A DNA stretch of 41,911 bases from Acidimicrobiaceae bacterium (GTDB lineage Bacteria > Actinomycetota > Acidimicrobiia > Acidimicrobiales > MedAcidi-G1). Made by a program: the position numbers and the translations under genes. The DNA lies in assembly GCA_002726315.1 (NCBI GenBank), contig PBSS01000039.1, forward strand, positions 1 through 41,911, given 5' to 3'. Below, one piece after another: positions 14,608 through 26,669 of the stretch. The stretch's first letter is position 1. Each line of letters begins with the position of its first letter. The notes under the pieces are model-generated. The model saw nothing but the letters and a program-made list of their open reading frames with translations, did no database searches and was not told the DNA's origin.

Positions 14608-15318
14608 ATGGACGAAATTGTTCTTACAGCAGCAACCGGTCGAACTACCGGAACCCGATCCAGCCGCCGCAGTAGAACGGCTGGTCACATCCCAGCGGTC
14701 CTCTACGGACTCCAGCAGGATCCCCTGGTGGTTTCCGTCGAGTGGCCCGAACTGCGTAGGGCCATTACCACCGAGGCTGGCTTGAACGCCATTATCAACC
14801 TTGAGGTCGGAGGCGAGCGGCACATGTCGATCGTCAGGGAGATCCAGCGTCATCCAGTGCGCCGGGACGTCCTGCACGTTGATTTCGTCAGAGTTGACCC
14901 CGACCAAGACATCACTGTCGACGTATCGATTGTGATGATCGGCGAGGCCAAGGAGGTTACTGACAACGACGGCATGGTTGACCAGAACCTCTTTACGCTG
15001 ACTGTCAACGCAGCACCTGACAACATTCCCACCGAGATCCAAGTTGACATTTCGGCCCTCACCATCGGTGACTCAACGCGTGTTGGTGACCTCCTACTCC
15101 CTGAGGGCGTGACCACTGACGTTGATCCCGATGAGGCAGTTGCAGTCGGCATGATCACCCGCTCCACACTCGATGCAATTGCTGCTGAAGAGGCTGCTGA
15201 GGCGGCTGCTCTTGCTGCTGAGTTGGGACTTGGGGAAGGCGAAGGTGAAGACGGTGAGCCTTCAGAGGAAACTGAAGGCGCTTCCACCGAGGACAGCGGC
15301 GACTCAGAATCGGAATAG
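14608..15318 (+). CDS. rplY: Large ribosomal subunit protein bL25/CTC
   Basis: 236 residues, the long CTC form with an N-terminal 5S-rRNA-binding bL25 domain (residues about 6-92: TGRTTGTRSSRRSRTAGHIP, AVLYG, then HPVRRDVLHVDF) and a C-terminal beta domain (ITVDVSIVMIGEAKEV, TLTVNAAPDNIPTEIQVDIS). It ends in an Ala/Glu/Ser-rich acidic tail from about 190 that is probably disordered. It stabilises 5S rRNA on the 50S subunit. ATG at 14608 has AGGAAG about 8 nt upstream. It directly precedes pth (15-nt gap), the classic rplY-pth pairing. Confidence 0.96.
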   Translation: MDEIVLTAATGRTTGTRSSRRSRTAGHIPAVLYGLQQDPLVVSVEWPELRRAITTEAGLNAIINLEVGGERHMSIVREIQRHPVRRDVLHVDFVRVDPDQDITVDVSIVMIGEAKEVTDNDGMVDQNLFTLTVNAAPDNIPTEIQVDISALTIGDSTRVGDLLLPEGVTTDVDPDEAVAVGMITRSTLDAIAAEEAAEAAALAAELGLGEGEGEDGEPSEETEGASTEDSGDSESE

Positions 15319-15333
15319 GTTGCGGTTCCGGAC

Positions 15334-15954
15334 ATGATCCGGCGGTTCGGAAGGTCCAGCCAGGAGAAACGTGGTGAACCCGCCTCTCTGCTAGTTGTAG
15401 GCCTTGGTAACCCTGGTTCCAGGTTCGAGGGCACTCGCCACAACGCCGGGGCCGAGGTCGTGGCATTGCTGGCTGAGCGGCACTCCACCCCTCTTCGAAA
15501 GTCCAAGGAGTTGGCACGTGTGGCCGAGGTCCGCATCAGAGAGGAGCGGGTCGCCCTCGCGGTTCCGCAGACATTCATGAACGAATCTGGACAGGCAGTA
15601 GTCAAACTAGTTCACCGTCACGGGATCGACGACCCCACGCGAATCCTGATCGTCCACGACGAGCTGGACCTTCCCGTGGGAGAATTAAGAGTGAAGTCAG
15701 GGGGCGGGCTGGCGGGTCACAATGGCCTCCGTTCAATTACGGCACACCTCAAGACTCAGGACTATCTGCGCGTTCGAATCGGTGTTGGTAAGCCTCCTGG
15801 AAGGCAATCGGGTGCAGATCATGTGCTGCGCAGGCCTGGGGTCGCTGAGGCCACTGAGTTGGCAGTCGTGGCCCAAGAGGCTGCTGATGCCGTAGAAATG
15901 ATCGTGACAGTGGGGGTCGACGAAGCGATGTCCCGCTTCAACACCCGTCCGTGA
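15334..15954 (+). CDS. pth: Peptidyl-tRNA hydrolase
   Basis: 206 residues, normal length for bacterial Pth, which recycles peptidyl-tRNAs by hydrolysing the ester bond. The N-terminal ~17 residues are a small extension before LLVVGLGNPGSRFEGTRHNAG, where His36 is the catalytic base. PQTFMNESGQAV (substrate Asn), LIVHDELDLPVGELRVKSGGGLAGHNGLRSI (Asp plus tRNA-binding residues) and YLRVRIGVGKP follow. It lies between rplY (15 nt) and mfd (4 nt) and is almost certainly co-transcribed with them. Confidence 0.96.
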   Translation: MIRRFGRSSQEKRGEPASLLVVGLGNPGSRFEGTRHNAGAEVVALLAERHSTPLRKSKELARVAEVRIREERVALAVPQTFMNESGQAVVKLVHRHGIDDPTRILIVHDELDLPVGELRVKSGGGLAGHNGLRSITAHLKTQDYLRVRIGVGKPPGRQSGADHVLRRPGVAEATELAVVAQEAADAVEMIVTVGVDEAMSRFNTRP

Positions 15955-15958
15955 CTCC

Positions 15959-18900
15959 GTGAGAGAGCAGTTCCTAACCGGCCTCCCCGACATGCTGGCT
16001 GACGAGTCAGCTTTGGTGTCGGTGCTGGGTAAGAAGCACGCGACCCTTGCCGTGGCGGAGCCTGCAAGGGCAATCGTTCTGGCCGCAGTTGCACGACAGA
16101 CTGGTCGGTGCCCATTGGTGGTCGCTGTTCCGACTGGAAGCGAAGCTGAATATTTGGCAGCAGACCTGCGCCTCTACCTGGGTCACGATCGGGTAGAACT
16201 GTTCCCCGCATGGGAAACCCTGCCATTTGAGAGGGTGAGCCCAGGCATCGAGACAATGGGTCGTCGCCTGCACGTCCTCCACCGGTTGTCGAGTCTGGTG
16301 GATCGGCCACAGGTTGTGGTCTCATCGGGTAGGGCCCTGGCTCAGCGCCTGGGGCCCGGAGCGGGAGGCGTCGAACCACTTCTGATAGGCCCGGGTGACG
16401 TGGTCGACCAGACGCTGCTGGTCTCAAAGTTGGTGGCATCGGGTTATCGACGTGAGTATCAGGTTGAGCACCGAGGCGAGTTGGCTGTAAGGGGTTCGAT
16501 CGTTGATGTCTGGCCCTCCACCTCGGATGCTCCGGTGCGAATCGACCTCTGGGGCGATGAGGTTGATCGACTCTGCGAATTCGGTGTTGCCGACCAGCGG
16601 GCGACTGTTCCCCGCGCCGAGGTTGAGATTCTTCCGTGCAGAGAGTTGATCCTCGACAGTGAGACACGTGAGCGAGCCACTGCTCTGGCAGTCGAACAAC
16701 CGTGGGGTCAAGAGCAATGGGATCGCTTGTCCAGTGGAGAACTCTTTGACGGTATGGAGTCGTGGCTGCCGTGGCTGTCAGGAGACGAGCGGGTCCTATT
16801 TGACCTGCTCGATGACGATGCCCTTGTTATCGCAATTGAGCCCAGGCGACTTCGAGACCGGATCGCAGACCTGCTGACTGAAGAGGAGTCCCTGGCCGAC
16901 ACCCTGGCCGTCACGTGGGGTGCCGATGTAGCCGACTTTCCGCGTTTGCATACAGATTGGAACCGATTGTTAGTACACACGAGTGCACCTGTATGGGCAC
17001 TTGATGCCGTCCCCGAGGGTCCGGGGGTAGAGACTATCTCGGCCTCCGGGTGGCATGCGGCGCCCGCCGCTTCCGACACCGACAAAAAAGGTGTCCTGGG
17101 GCGTCTAACAGATCTCCTTGCTGAAGGCATTCGGGTCGTCATCGCCTTAGATGGAGAAGGAAGTGTCGATCGGCTCAGCCAGCGTCTCTTGGAATCTGGA
17201 ATAGAGGTGACAACGGCTGGTCCTGACGCCGACCCACTTAGGGGTAAAGCCCACCTGGTCGTAGCACCGCTTGAGCGCGGTTTTGTACTGCCGTCATCGG
17301 GACTGGCTGTCGTGACTGAGGCGGAAATGACGGGACGTCGGCGGACCCGTCGTCGAATGAAGCCCCGGCGTACCGCTGCCGTGCGCGTTTTTGAGGACTT
17401 AGCCCCAGGTGACCATGTCGTTCACGAACATCACGGTGTCGCCAGGTTTGCAGGGCTGGTGACCCGAAAACTGGGTGGCGTCGAACGCGACTACTTGCTT
17501 CTTGAATACAAGGGTGAGGACCGCCTCTACTTGCCCACTGATCAGATTGACGTGATTCGTCCGCATACCGGCGGAGAGAAGCCGAGCCTCAGCCGGATGG
17601 GTGGATCGGACTGGCAGAAGGCTAAGTCCAGGGTGCGTTCAGCTGTCGCAGAGATCGCTCAAGAACTAGTACTGCTGTACCAACAGCGTGTTTCCGCCAC
17701 CGGCCATGCTTTTGCTCCCGATACCCCATGGCAACGCGAGTTGGAGCAGTCCTTCGCCTACCAGGAGACAGCCGATCAACTCGGAGCCGTTGAGGACATC
17801 AAGGTCGACATGGAGCGTCCTCTTCCCATGGATCGGCTCGTGTGTGGCGATGTTGGATTCGGTAAGACTGAGGTGGCGGTCCGGGCGGTCTTCAAAGCAG
17901 TCCAGGACAGTTGCCAAGCGGCGATCCTTGTACCGACAACACTGCTCGCCCAGCAACATGGGCAGACCTTCAGGGACCGCTACGCGCCATACCCAGTGAG
18001 AGTCGAGGTGCTGAGCAGGTTTTTGACAGCGAGTGAGGCGCGTCGCGTTGTAGAGGGTCTAGCCGACGGGTCTATCGACGTCGTGATCGGTACCCATCGC
18101 CTTCTCTCAGAGGACATCGTGTTCAAGAATCTGGGTCTGTTGGTGATTGACGAGGAACAGCACTTCGGGGTGAGCCACAAAGAGGCAATCAAGGTTCTCA
18201 GGAGTGACGTGGACGTGCTGACTCTCACCGCAACACCGATTCCGCGCACACTCGAAATGTCGCTAACCGGTATTCGTGACCTGAGCCTTCTCAACACACC
18301 TCCGGCGGACCGACAGCCGATCCTCACTTACGTAGGCGGATACGACGAGAGAGCCGTTGCCGAGGCCATTAGGCGCGAGTTGCTTCGCGATGGCCAGGTT
18401 TTCTTTGTTCACAACCGCGTCTACGACATCGACCAAATCGCCGGGGGAATCCGCGAACTAGTACCTGAGGCCCGGGTAGCGGTTGCCCATGGACAGATGG
18501 ATGAGGTAAGTCTCGAGACCATCGTTATGGACTTCTGGGAGGGCCGCTACGACGTGCTGGTTTGTACGACGATCATTGAGTCTGGCATAGACATGCCAAC
18601 GGTCAATACCCTCGTTGTGGACCGGGCGGACCTGCTTGGCTTGGGACAGATGCACCAGTTGCGTGGACGGGTCGGTCGGGCTGGACAGCGTGCCTACGCC
18701 TACCTGTTCACCCCTCCGGACAGGCCCCTCAGCGAGGAAGCCTACGAACGGCTCAGGACCATTGGGGAGACAACTGACCTTGGGTCCGGATTTCGCATTG
18801 CTATGCGTGACCTCGAGATCAGGGGAGCCGGCAACCTGTTAGGAACAGGCCAGAGTGGCCACGTGGCAACTGTCGGCTACGACCTCTACTGCCAGATGGT

Positions 18901-19453
18901 GACCGAGGCCGTGGACGAACTGGCCGGCAGGATCCCCGAGGCCCCGGCCGAGATTAGAGTCGAGGTGCCGGTCGATGCCCATCTACCAGAGGACTATGTA
19001 TCTCGTAGCGATCTGCGTCTTGAGGCCTATAGGAAGTTGGCTGCTGCCGGCACTACCCCTGACGCTACTAACATCGACGCTGTCCGCTCCGAGTGGGAGG
19101 ACCGATACGGGCCTCTACCACCTGCGGCAGAGGCACTAATTGAAGTAGGTCGCCTGCGCACGCTCTGCGTAGAAAGGGAAGTGACAGAGGTTGCCGTAGG
19201 TCGGGGTCCGGGCCTCGGCGGGCCCGAACGGGTGGCCCGCTGCTCACCTGTCATTCTTCCGCTAAGTAGGCAGACGCGACTGACCCGCCTCTATCCGCAT
19301 GCTGTCTACAAAGAGGGGTCGAGGCAACTGATCCTTCCAGTCGACGGTGCCAACCTGATCGGTGACCTGACGGCAATGATCGAGGATCTCATTCCCGTGA
19401 CAACTAAGCCTGCTGGCCCGGGCGTGACGTCCCCTACCATTGCGAGTCCATGA
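15959..19453 (+). CDS. mfd: Transcription-repair coupling factor Mfd
   Basis: 1164 residues, full length. The N-terminal UvrB-like module contains LFPAWETLPFERVSP and REYQVEHRGELAVRGSIVDVW. The RNA-polymerase-interacting CarD-like domain runs from about 475 (LAPGDHVVHEHHGVARF to YLLLEYKGEDRLYLP). The RecG-like motor has Walker A GDVGFGKTE (630-638), the DEEQ box at 731-734, TLTATPIPRTLEMSL, and HQLRGRVGRAGQRAYAYL (motif VI). The C-terminal D7 domain is present. Mfd uses ATP to push stalled RNA polymerase off lesions and recruit UvrA. GTG at 15959 sits 4 nt after pth; its stop overlaps the next gene. Confidence 0.97.
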   Translation: MREQFLTGLPDMLADESALVSVLGKKHATLAVAEPARAIVLAAVARQTGRCPLVVAVPTGSEAEYLAADLRLYLGHDRVELFPAWETLPFERVSPGIETMGRRLHVLHRLSSLVDRPQVVVSSGRALAQRLGPGAGGVEPLLIGPGDVVDQTLLVSKLVASGYRREYQVEHRGELAVRGSIVDVWPSTSDAPVRIDLWGDEVDRLCEFGVADQRATVPRAEVEILPCRELILDSETRERATALAVEQPWGQEQWDRLSSGELFDGMESWLPWLSGDERVLFDLLDDDALVIAIEPRRLRDRIADLLTEEESLADTLAVTWGADVADFPRLHTDWNRLLVHTSAPVWALDAVPEGPGVETISASGWHAAPAASDTDKKGVLGRLTDLLAEGIRVVIALDGEGSVDRLSQRLLESGIEVTTAGPDADPLRGKAHLVVAPLERGFVLPSSGLAVVTEAEMTGRRRTRRRMKPRRTAAVRVFEDLAPGDHVVHEHHGVARFAGLVTRKLGGVERDYLLLEYKGEDRLYLPTDQIDVIRPHTGGEKPSLSRMGGSDWQKAKSRVRSAVAEIAQELVLLYQQRVSATGHAFAPDTPWQRELEQSFAYQETADQLGAVEDIKVDMERPLPMDRLVCGDVGFGKTEVAVRAVFKAVQDSCQAAILVPTTLLAQQHGQTFRDRYAPYPVRVEVLSRFLTASEARRVVEGLADGSIDVVIGTHRLLSEDIVFKNLGLLVIDEEQHFGVSHKEAIKVLRSDVDVLTLTATPIPRTLEMSLTGIRDLSLLNTPPADRQPILTYVGGYDERAVAEAIRRELLRDGQVFFVHNRVYDIDQIAGGIRELVPEARVAVAHGQMDEVSLETIVMDFWEGRYDVLVCTTIIESGIDMPTVNTLVVDRADLLGLGQMHQLRGRVGRAGQRAYAYLFTPPDRPLSEEAYERLRTIGETTDLGSGFRIAMRDLEIRGAGNLLGTGQSGHVATVGYDLYCQMVTEAVDELAGRIPEAPAEIRVEVPVDAHLPEDYVSRSDLRLEAYRKLAAAGTTPDATNIDAVRSEWEDRYGPLPPAAEALIEVGRLRTLCVEREVTEVAVGRGPGLGGPERVARCSPVILPLSRQTRLTRLYPHAVYKEGSRQLILPVDGANLIGDLTAMIEDLIPVTTKPAGPGVTSPTIASP

Positions 19454-20340
19454 TGTTCGTTTCCCGTCTCGTTTCTGTCGTATTCCTGGCCGCTACGGCG
19501 GTGTCAGCCTGTGGAGCTTCCGAAGTAGCCCTGGAGGTGGGTAGGACGACCGTCGATCGAACGACGCTGACCCAGTTGGTGGAGGACAGCTTCGGGCCCG
19601 GCTCCGTAGGTGCCACCATGAACACTGACGGTGTAGTCAAGGTGCTCGATCAGATGGTCCGCTACGAGGCGGTAATAGACATGTTGGCCGAACACGGCCT
19701 CGAGGTGGGCGCCGAAGACCTCGATGCCGCACGTGACAAGCTGCTTGTTGGCGGATTCGACCCCGAGGCAGCGGCCCTCTCGACGCTCATGCGCTGGCAG
19801 GCCTCACTGGATCTGGTCGTGGCTGGTGGCGATGCCGTGAAGGCCGCTTACGAGGCCGGAGCAGACGTGGTTGGGCACAACTTGTGCACCAGTCACATCC
19901 TGGTCTTAGAGGAGGGTGAGGCATTGGCTTTGATGGGGAGTCTCAGATCTGGTGAGGACTTTGTTGACCTAGCAGAAGTACATTCCCAAGATCCCGGTTC
20001 GGCTGCCAGAGGTGGAGAATTGGGCTGCGCTCCAATCGGGTCCTTTGTGCCAACCTATGAACGAGCAGTCCTCGGTGCGTTAAGTGAGGGCGAGGAACTC
20101 GTGGGTCCGGTTCCCAGCCAGTTCGGGTTTCATGTGATCCGAATCGATCAGCCGGGTGCCGTCGAACCGGTTCCCTTCGAGGCTTTGGGCGAACGACTTC
20201 CGGGCGTGATGCTCCACTTGGCCACACTCACCCGGGAGGTCACCATCGACCCCCGATATGGGAAGTGGGACAACGCTGTCGGGCGCGTCCTCCCGCCAGA
20301 CGGGCCGACATCCCCTGATGGGGCCGGCCGGGGTTCCTGA
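19450..20340 (+). CDS. PpiC/SurA-like peptidyl-prolyl isomerase lipoprotein
   Basis: 296 residues with a canonical lipoprotein signal (lipobox VSAC, Cys21). A SurA-N-like helical region (about 35-135) is followed by a parvulin domain at about 140-240: LCTSHILVLEEGEAL, LAEVHSQDPGSAARGGELGCAPIGSFVPTYERAVLGAL, and QFGFHVIRID. It acts outside the cytoplasmic membrane, helping exported proteins fold. Cys147 and Cys189 could form a disulfide. The ATG overlaps the mfd stop by 4 nt and mazG starts 6 nt after it, so it belongs to the mfd operon. In mycobacteria mfd is followed directly by mazG, so this gene is an extra member. Confidence 0.88.
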   Translation: MMFVSRLVSVVFLAATAVSACGASEVALEVGRTTVDRTTLTQLVEDSFGPGSVGATMNTDGVVKVLDQMVRYEAVIDMLAEHGLEVGAEDLDAARDKLLVGGFDPEAAALSTLMRWQASLDLVVAGGDAVKAAYEAGADVVGHNLCTSHILVLEEGEALALMGSLRSGEDFVDLAEVHSQDPGSAARGGELGCAPIGSFVPTYERAVLGALSEGEELVGPVPSQFGFHVIRIDQPGAVEPVPFEALGERLPGVMLHLATLTREVTIDPRYGKWDNAVGRVLPPDGPTSPDGAGRGS

Positions 20341-20346
20341 CCTGTA

Positions 20347-23397
<3,051 letters not shown>

Positions 23398-23430
23398 TCA
23401 GACGGTTGCCAGACATGTCCGGTGAGGCTT

Positions 23431-23465
23431 TAGCCGGACTCAAGCCTGGGGTGGGTCCCCGGCTA
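23431..23465 (+). terminator. Possible terminator hairpin after ftsB
   Basis: tagccgg (23431-23437) and ccggcta (23459-23465) are perfect 7-bp complementary arms around a 21-nt loop, 33 nt after the ftsB stop at the end of the long prs-ftsB plus-strand block. No U-tract follows, so it would be an I-shaped or Rho-independent-like site at best. Confidence 0.35.
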
Positions 23466-23468
23466 GCG

Positions 23469-23507
23469 TCACCGGCGCTCACCTGTGAAAGAAAACGCCG
23501 GTGAGCG
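23469..23507 (+). promoter_or_regulatory. Alternative-pairing hairpin upstream of the ABC transporter operon
   Basis: Two mutually exclusive stems share this stretch. tcaccggcg (23469-23477) can pair with cgccggtga (23496-23504), or cgctcacc (23476-23483) with ggtgagcg (23500-23507). It lies 63 nt before the ATG of the ABC ATPase. It could be part of a bipartite terminator after ftsB or a switchable leader of the transporter operon. Confidence 0.35.
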
Positions 23508-23569
23508 TTCACGGCTACCTGACTCGATGAGGGCAGGTCTATGTAAGCGAGGACCGTGGTGTTTGGAAC

Positions 23570-24520
23570 ATGACGGCTGTAATCGAGGCAACGGGTCTCA
23601 TCAGGCGTTTTGGCGAGATCATCGCAGTCGACGGTGTGGACCTGAGCGTCGACAAGGGTGAGATATTCGGATTTCTTGGCCCTAACGGCGCTGGTAAATC
23701 AACCGTTGTTCGGATGCTGACGACCCTCCTGCATCCGACGTCGGGCTCGGCCAGGGTGGGAGGTTGCGATGTGATGACCCAGGCTGGCGACATTCGAAAG
23801 ATGATCGGTGTAGCCCTCCAGGATGCTGCAATCGACCCCCTTATGACAGGTAGCGAATTGATCCGCTTGCAAGCAGTACTGCATGGCATTCCACGCTCTG
23901 TGATCCGAACACGTGGCCCAGAACTCCTCGAAAGGGTCGGCCTGACGGGAGCGATTGACAGGCGAGTCGGTACCTATTCAGGTGGAATGCGTAGGCGCTT
24001 GGACCTTGCCCTCTCACTCGTGCATGAGCCACAGATCCTGTTCCTTGATGAGCCAACAACCGGACTGGATCCGACCAGCCGTCAGGCACTCTGGCAGGAA
24101 GTCAGGCGTCTTAACGCGGAACTGGGAACAACGGTGTTCTTGACCACACAATACCTCGAGGAGGCCGATCAGTTGGCGGGGAGAGTTGCCATTATCGACC
24201 ACGGGAAGTTGGTTCGTGAAGGAACACCCACAGCACTTAAAGGCACCGTAGGTGCGCCAACGCTTCGGGTCGAGGTTGATCTTGAATCCGTGGCATTGGC
24301 TAGAACAGTGATGAGGGGCTTTGGTGGCGAACGGCCCTCCCGGGAGGGCCGCGTTGCCATCGGTTTAGACGAAGGTGCTGCTCGGGTGGCCGATGTAGTC
24401 CGGGCGCTGGATACAGCCGGTGTGACGGTCATCCACTTGGAGTTGGATGCCCCCAGCCTCGATGATGTTTTTGCCGATGCCACTGGACGTCGCCTGGAGG
24501 GTTCCGGAGACGAGCAGTGA
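23570..24520 (+). CDS. ABC transporter ATP-binding protein, DrrA/ABC-2 type
   Basis: 316 residues. Walker A GPNGAGKST at 37-45, signature YSGGMRRRLDLALSL from 136, Walker B ILFLDEPTTGLDP about 157-169, then the switch QYLEEADQLAGRVAIIDHG. The C-terminal ~75 residues are the extra domain typical of DrrA-like exporter ATPases (daunorubicin-resistance type). It energises the two downstream ABC-2 permeases; the substrate is unknown. The stop overlaps the next GTG by 4 nt. It is the first gene of the block separating ftsB from DUF501-ppx. Confidence 0.93.
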   Translation: MTAVIEATGLIRRFGEIIAVDGVDLSVDKGEIFGFLGPNGAGKSTVVRMLTTLLHPTSGSARVGGCDVMTQAGDIRKMIGVALQDAAIDPLMTGSELIRLQAVLHGIPRSVIRTRGPELLERVGLTGAIDRRVGTYSGGMRRRLDLALSLVHEPQILFLDEPTTGLDPTSRQALWQEVRRLNAELGTTVFLTTQYLEEADQLAGRVAIIDHGKLVREGTPTALKGTVGAPTLRVEVDLESVALARTVMRGFGGERPSREGRVAIGLDEGAARVADVVRALDTAGVTVIHLELDAPSLDDVFADATGRRLEGSGDEQ

Positions 24521-25317
24521 CCGCGTCATCAGTCTCTCGTGTCATGGCCATCGGCTCCCAGACATGGGAACTAACGCGTCGGTCTGTTGTCAGTGAGAAG
24601 CGACAGTTCCTCTCAGTGTTGCCGGGACTCATCTTTCCCCTGCTGCTCGCAGCGGTCTACACCAAGCAGTTTGGCCGAGTCCTGGACATGCCAGGGTTCC
24701 CCGAGGTCGACTCGTTCTTGGACTTCATCCTCCCAGCCTGCATAGTGCAGGCAGTTACCTTTGGAGCCACAGCAGCAGGCTCGGAGTTGGCACTAGACAT
24801 CGAAAACGGGTTCCTGGAACGCCTACTGGTATCACCGGTGGCTCGGGCCCCGATTCTTTTTGGACGGTTGGCCGGGGCGGCCGTAGTGGCCTCGGTGAAG
24901 GCCACAGTGATCTTGGCCGTGTTTTTGATATTTGGTGTTGAGGTTGCTGGAGGACCGGCAGCGATGTTCGTACTTGTGGTGGTGGCGGCCCTGTTGGTTC
25001 TCTTTATAGGAGCCATGGCGCAGGTGATGGCCTTTCGAACCGGCTCTCAGGAAGCGGTTGGTGCGACATTCCCGCTCATCTTCGTGTCCATATTCATGAG
25101 CTCGGCCTTCTTCCCGACCAACCTCATGAGTGGATGGTTCAAAGTGGTTGCAGAGAACAATCCGCTGTCATGGGTCATCAACCCTGTCCGCCGTCTGGTC
25201 ATCAACGAATGGTCTTCGGCAGATGCACTCCAGGCCCTCGGCCTACCTACTGCCCTGGCAATGATGACGATTTCGGCTGCAGTCATAGCACTCAACCGAA
25301 GACTGGCGATCCTATGA
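24517..25317 (+). CDS. ABC-2 type permease (DrrB-like), first of two
   Basis: 266 residues with about six hydrophobic helices (FLSVLPGLIFPLLLAAV, FILPACIVQAVTFGAT, ATVILAVFLIFGVEV, MFVLVVVAALLVLFIGAMA, FPLIFVSIFMSSAFFPT, LAMMTISAAVIAL). The ABC-2 landmark DIENGFLERLLVSPVARAPILFGR precedes the third helix, and the late motif NNPLSWVINPVRRLV is present. It forms the membrane channel with the neighbouring permease and the upstream ATPase. GTG at 24517 overlaps the ATPase stop; its own stop overlaps the next ATG (ATGA). Confidence 0.9.
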   Translation: MTASSVSRVMAIGSQTWELTRRSVVSEKRQFLSVLPGLIFPLLLAAVYTKQFGRVLDMPGFPEVDSFLDFILPACIVQAVTFGATAAGSELALDIENGFLERLLVSPVARAPILFGRLAGAAVVASVKATVILAVFLIFGVEVAGGPAAMFVLVVVAALLVLFIGAMAQVMAFRTGSQEAVGATFPLIFVSIFMSSAFFPTNLMSGWFKVVAENNPLSWVINPVRRLVINEWSSADALQALGLPTALAMMTISAAVIALNRRLAIL

Positions 25318-26108
25318 GCACGACAGCCGTCGCAATCGGTGTAGGCCACAGCTGGAGTGTGAGTCTTGCAATATGCATTCGGGGCCTCCAGCGACTGCGG
25401 GCACGCCCAGTGATCCTGATACCGACCGTCGTCATGCCGATCTTCTTTGTGATCAGTTTCACAGGGGCATTTAGTTCGTTGACCAAGATCGAAGGGTATG
25501 GAACTTCCAACATCTTCAACTGGATGGCTCCATACGCGGCACTCCAGGGGGCCGTGTTTGCCGGCGTCGGGGGAGCCATGTCGGCCGCTGACGACATTGA
25601 AAACGGTTTCTTTGATCGCCTGCTCCTGACCCCGGGCAGCCGTCTGCCGATTCTCATTGGCACCACCGGCTACAGCGGAGTGCGCTCGATCATTCCGACC
25701 ACCTGTGTCCTTGGCGTGGCCGCTCTCGGTGGTCTGGAACTGCCCGGTGGGGTTATTGGTTTAGTCAGCCTGTACGTGGCGACGGCTGGCCTGTCGGTAG
25801 TGTTCTGTCTGATTGGCCTGACAATTGCCTATCGACTCCGCTCTCTACGTTCGATGATGATTGTTCAGGTGATCGGGTTCTCCAGCATGTTCCTGTCTGT
25901 CGGGCAGGTACCGATCGACTTCCTAGAGGGCTGGCTCCACGATGCCGCACGCTTGAATCCGCTCACAAACGTGTTGAGGCTGGCACGCCAGGGTTTCGTT
26001 GGCGAGATGTCATGGGATCTAACATGGCCGGGGCTCGTGGCGATCGCGTTAATGGCACTCTTTACTGGAGCATCCGCATTCCGGGCACTCATGAAGCTGG
26101 CTCCGTGA
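25314..26108 (+). CDS. ABC-2 type permease (DrrB-like), second of two
   Basis: 264 residues from ATG 25314, which overlaps the previous stop. The frame is open to 25134, but that part lies inside the first permease. It has the same architecture and is a paralogue of its neighbour: RPVILIPTVVMPIFFVISFTG, DDIENGFFDRLLLTPGSRLPILIG, and LNPLTNVLRLARQGFVG. Together they probably form a heterodimeric exporter. The coxS-like gene starts 99 nt downstream with its own ribosome site, so co-transcription with the Mo-hydroxylase genes is possible but not shown. Confidence 0.9.
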   Translation: MSTTAVAIGVGHSWSVSLAICIRGLQRLRARPVILIPTVVMPIFFVISFTGAFSSLTKIEGYGTSNIFNWMAPYAALQGAVFAGVGGAMSAADDIENGFFDRLLLTPGSRLPILIGTTGYSGVRSIIPTTCVLGVAALGGLELPGGVIGLVSLYVATAGLSVVFCLIGLTIAYRLRSLRSMMIVQVIGFSSMFLSVGQVPIDFLEGWLHDAARLNPLTNVLRLARQGFVGEMSWDLTWPGLVAIALMALFTGASAFRALMKLAP

Positions 26109-26207
26109 ATGCCTACCCTGACGCACTTCGGGACTAGGGTCACGCACCGTCGTGAAACTTCCGGGACAACCAATGGACCGAAATAATGAGATGAGAGGAG
26201 ACCACCG

Positions 26208-26669
26208 GTGCAGGTAACTTTGAAAATCAACGGTGAGCCCATCTCCCATGATGTTGAACCGCGGACCCTTCTTGTCCACTACATTCGCGACCATGCCGGC
26301 ATGACCGGTACCAACATTGGATGCGACTCGTCATCGTGCGGTGCGTGCACGGTCCACCTGGACGGTGAGGCCGTCAAGTCGTGCACCATCTTGGCGGTGC
26401 AGGTAGACGGCCAGAACGTGACCACCATTGAGGGACTCTCAGACGGCGAGACTCTGCACCCGGTGCAACAGGCTTTCCACGAAAATCATGCCCTCCAGTG
26501 CGGCTACTGCACCCCGGGCATGGTCATGGCCGCTGTTTCGCTTCTCGAGGAGTGCCCGGAGCCGACTGAAGAGCAGGTGCGCGAGGGCCTTGAGGGCAAC
26601 CTCTGCCGCTGCACTGGATACCACAACATCGTCAGGGCGGTCCTAGATGTAACTGGAAACAAGACATGA
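26208..26669 (+). CDS. coxS: Molybdenum hydroxylase 2Fe-2S subunit (CoxS/XdhA-like)
   Basis: 153 residues, the normal size of the small subunit of CO-dehydrogenase/xanthine-dehydrogenase-type enzymes. The N-terminal plant-ferredoxin cluster is bound by Cys39, Cys44, Cys47 and Cys59 (GCDSSSCGACTVHLDG...C). The C-terminal helical cluster uses Cys98, Cys101, Cys133 and Cys135 (QCGYCTPGM, NLCRCTGY). It relays electrons from the molybdenum site to FAD. GTG at 26208 follows GAGAGGAG (26193-26200). It overlaps coxM by 4 nt. The substrate cannot be told from this subunit. Confidence 0.95.
   Translation: MQVTLKINGEPISHDVEPRTLLVHYIRDHAGMTGTNIGCDSSSCGACTVHLDGEAVKSCTILAVQVDGQNVTTIEGLSDGETLHPVQQAFHENHALQCGYCTPGMVMAAVSLLEECPEPTEEQVREGLEGNLCRCTGYHNIVRAVLDVTGNKT

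Noticed and set aside
14850-15605. 251-codon minus-strand frame opposite rplY and pth
   Set aside because: Low-complexity Ser/Ala/Thr-rich translation antisense to two conserved genes; a shadow frame.
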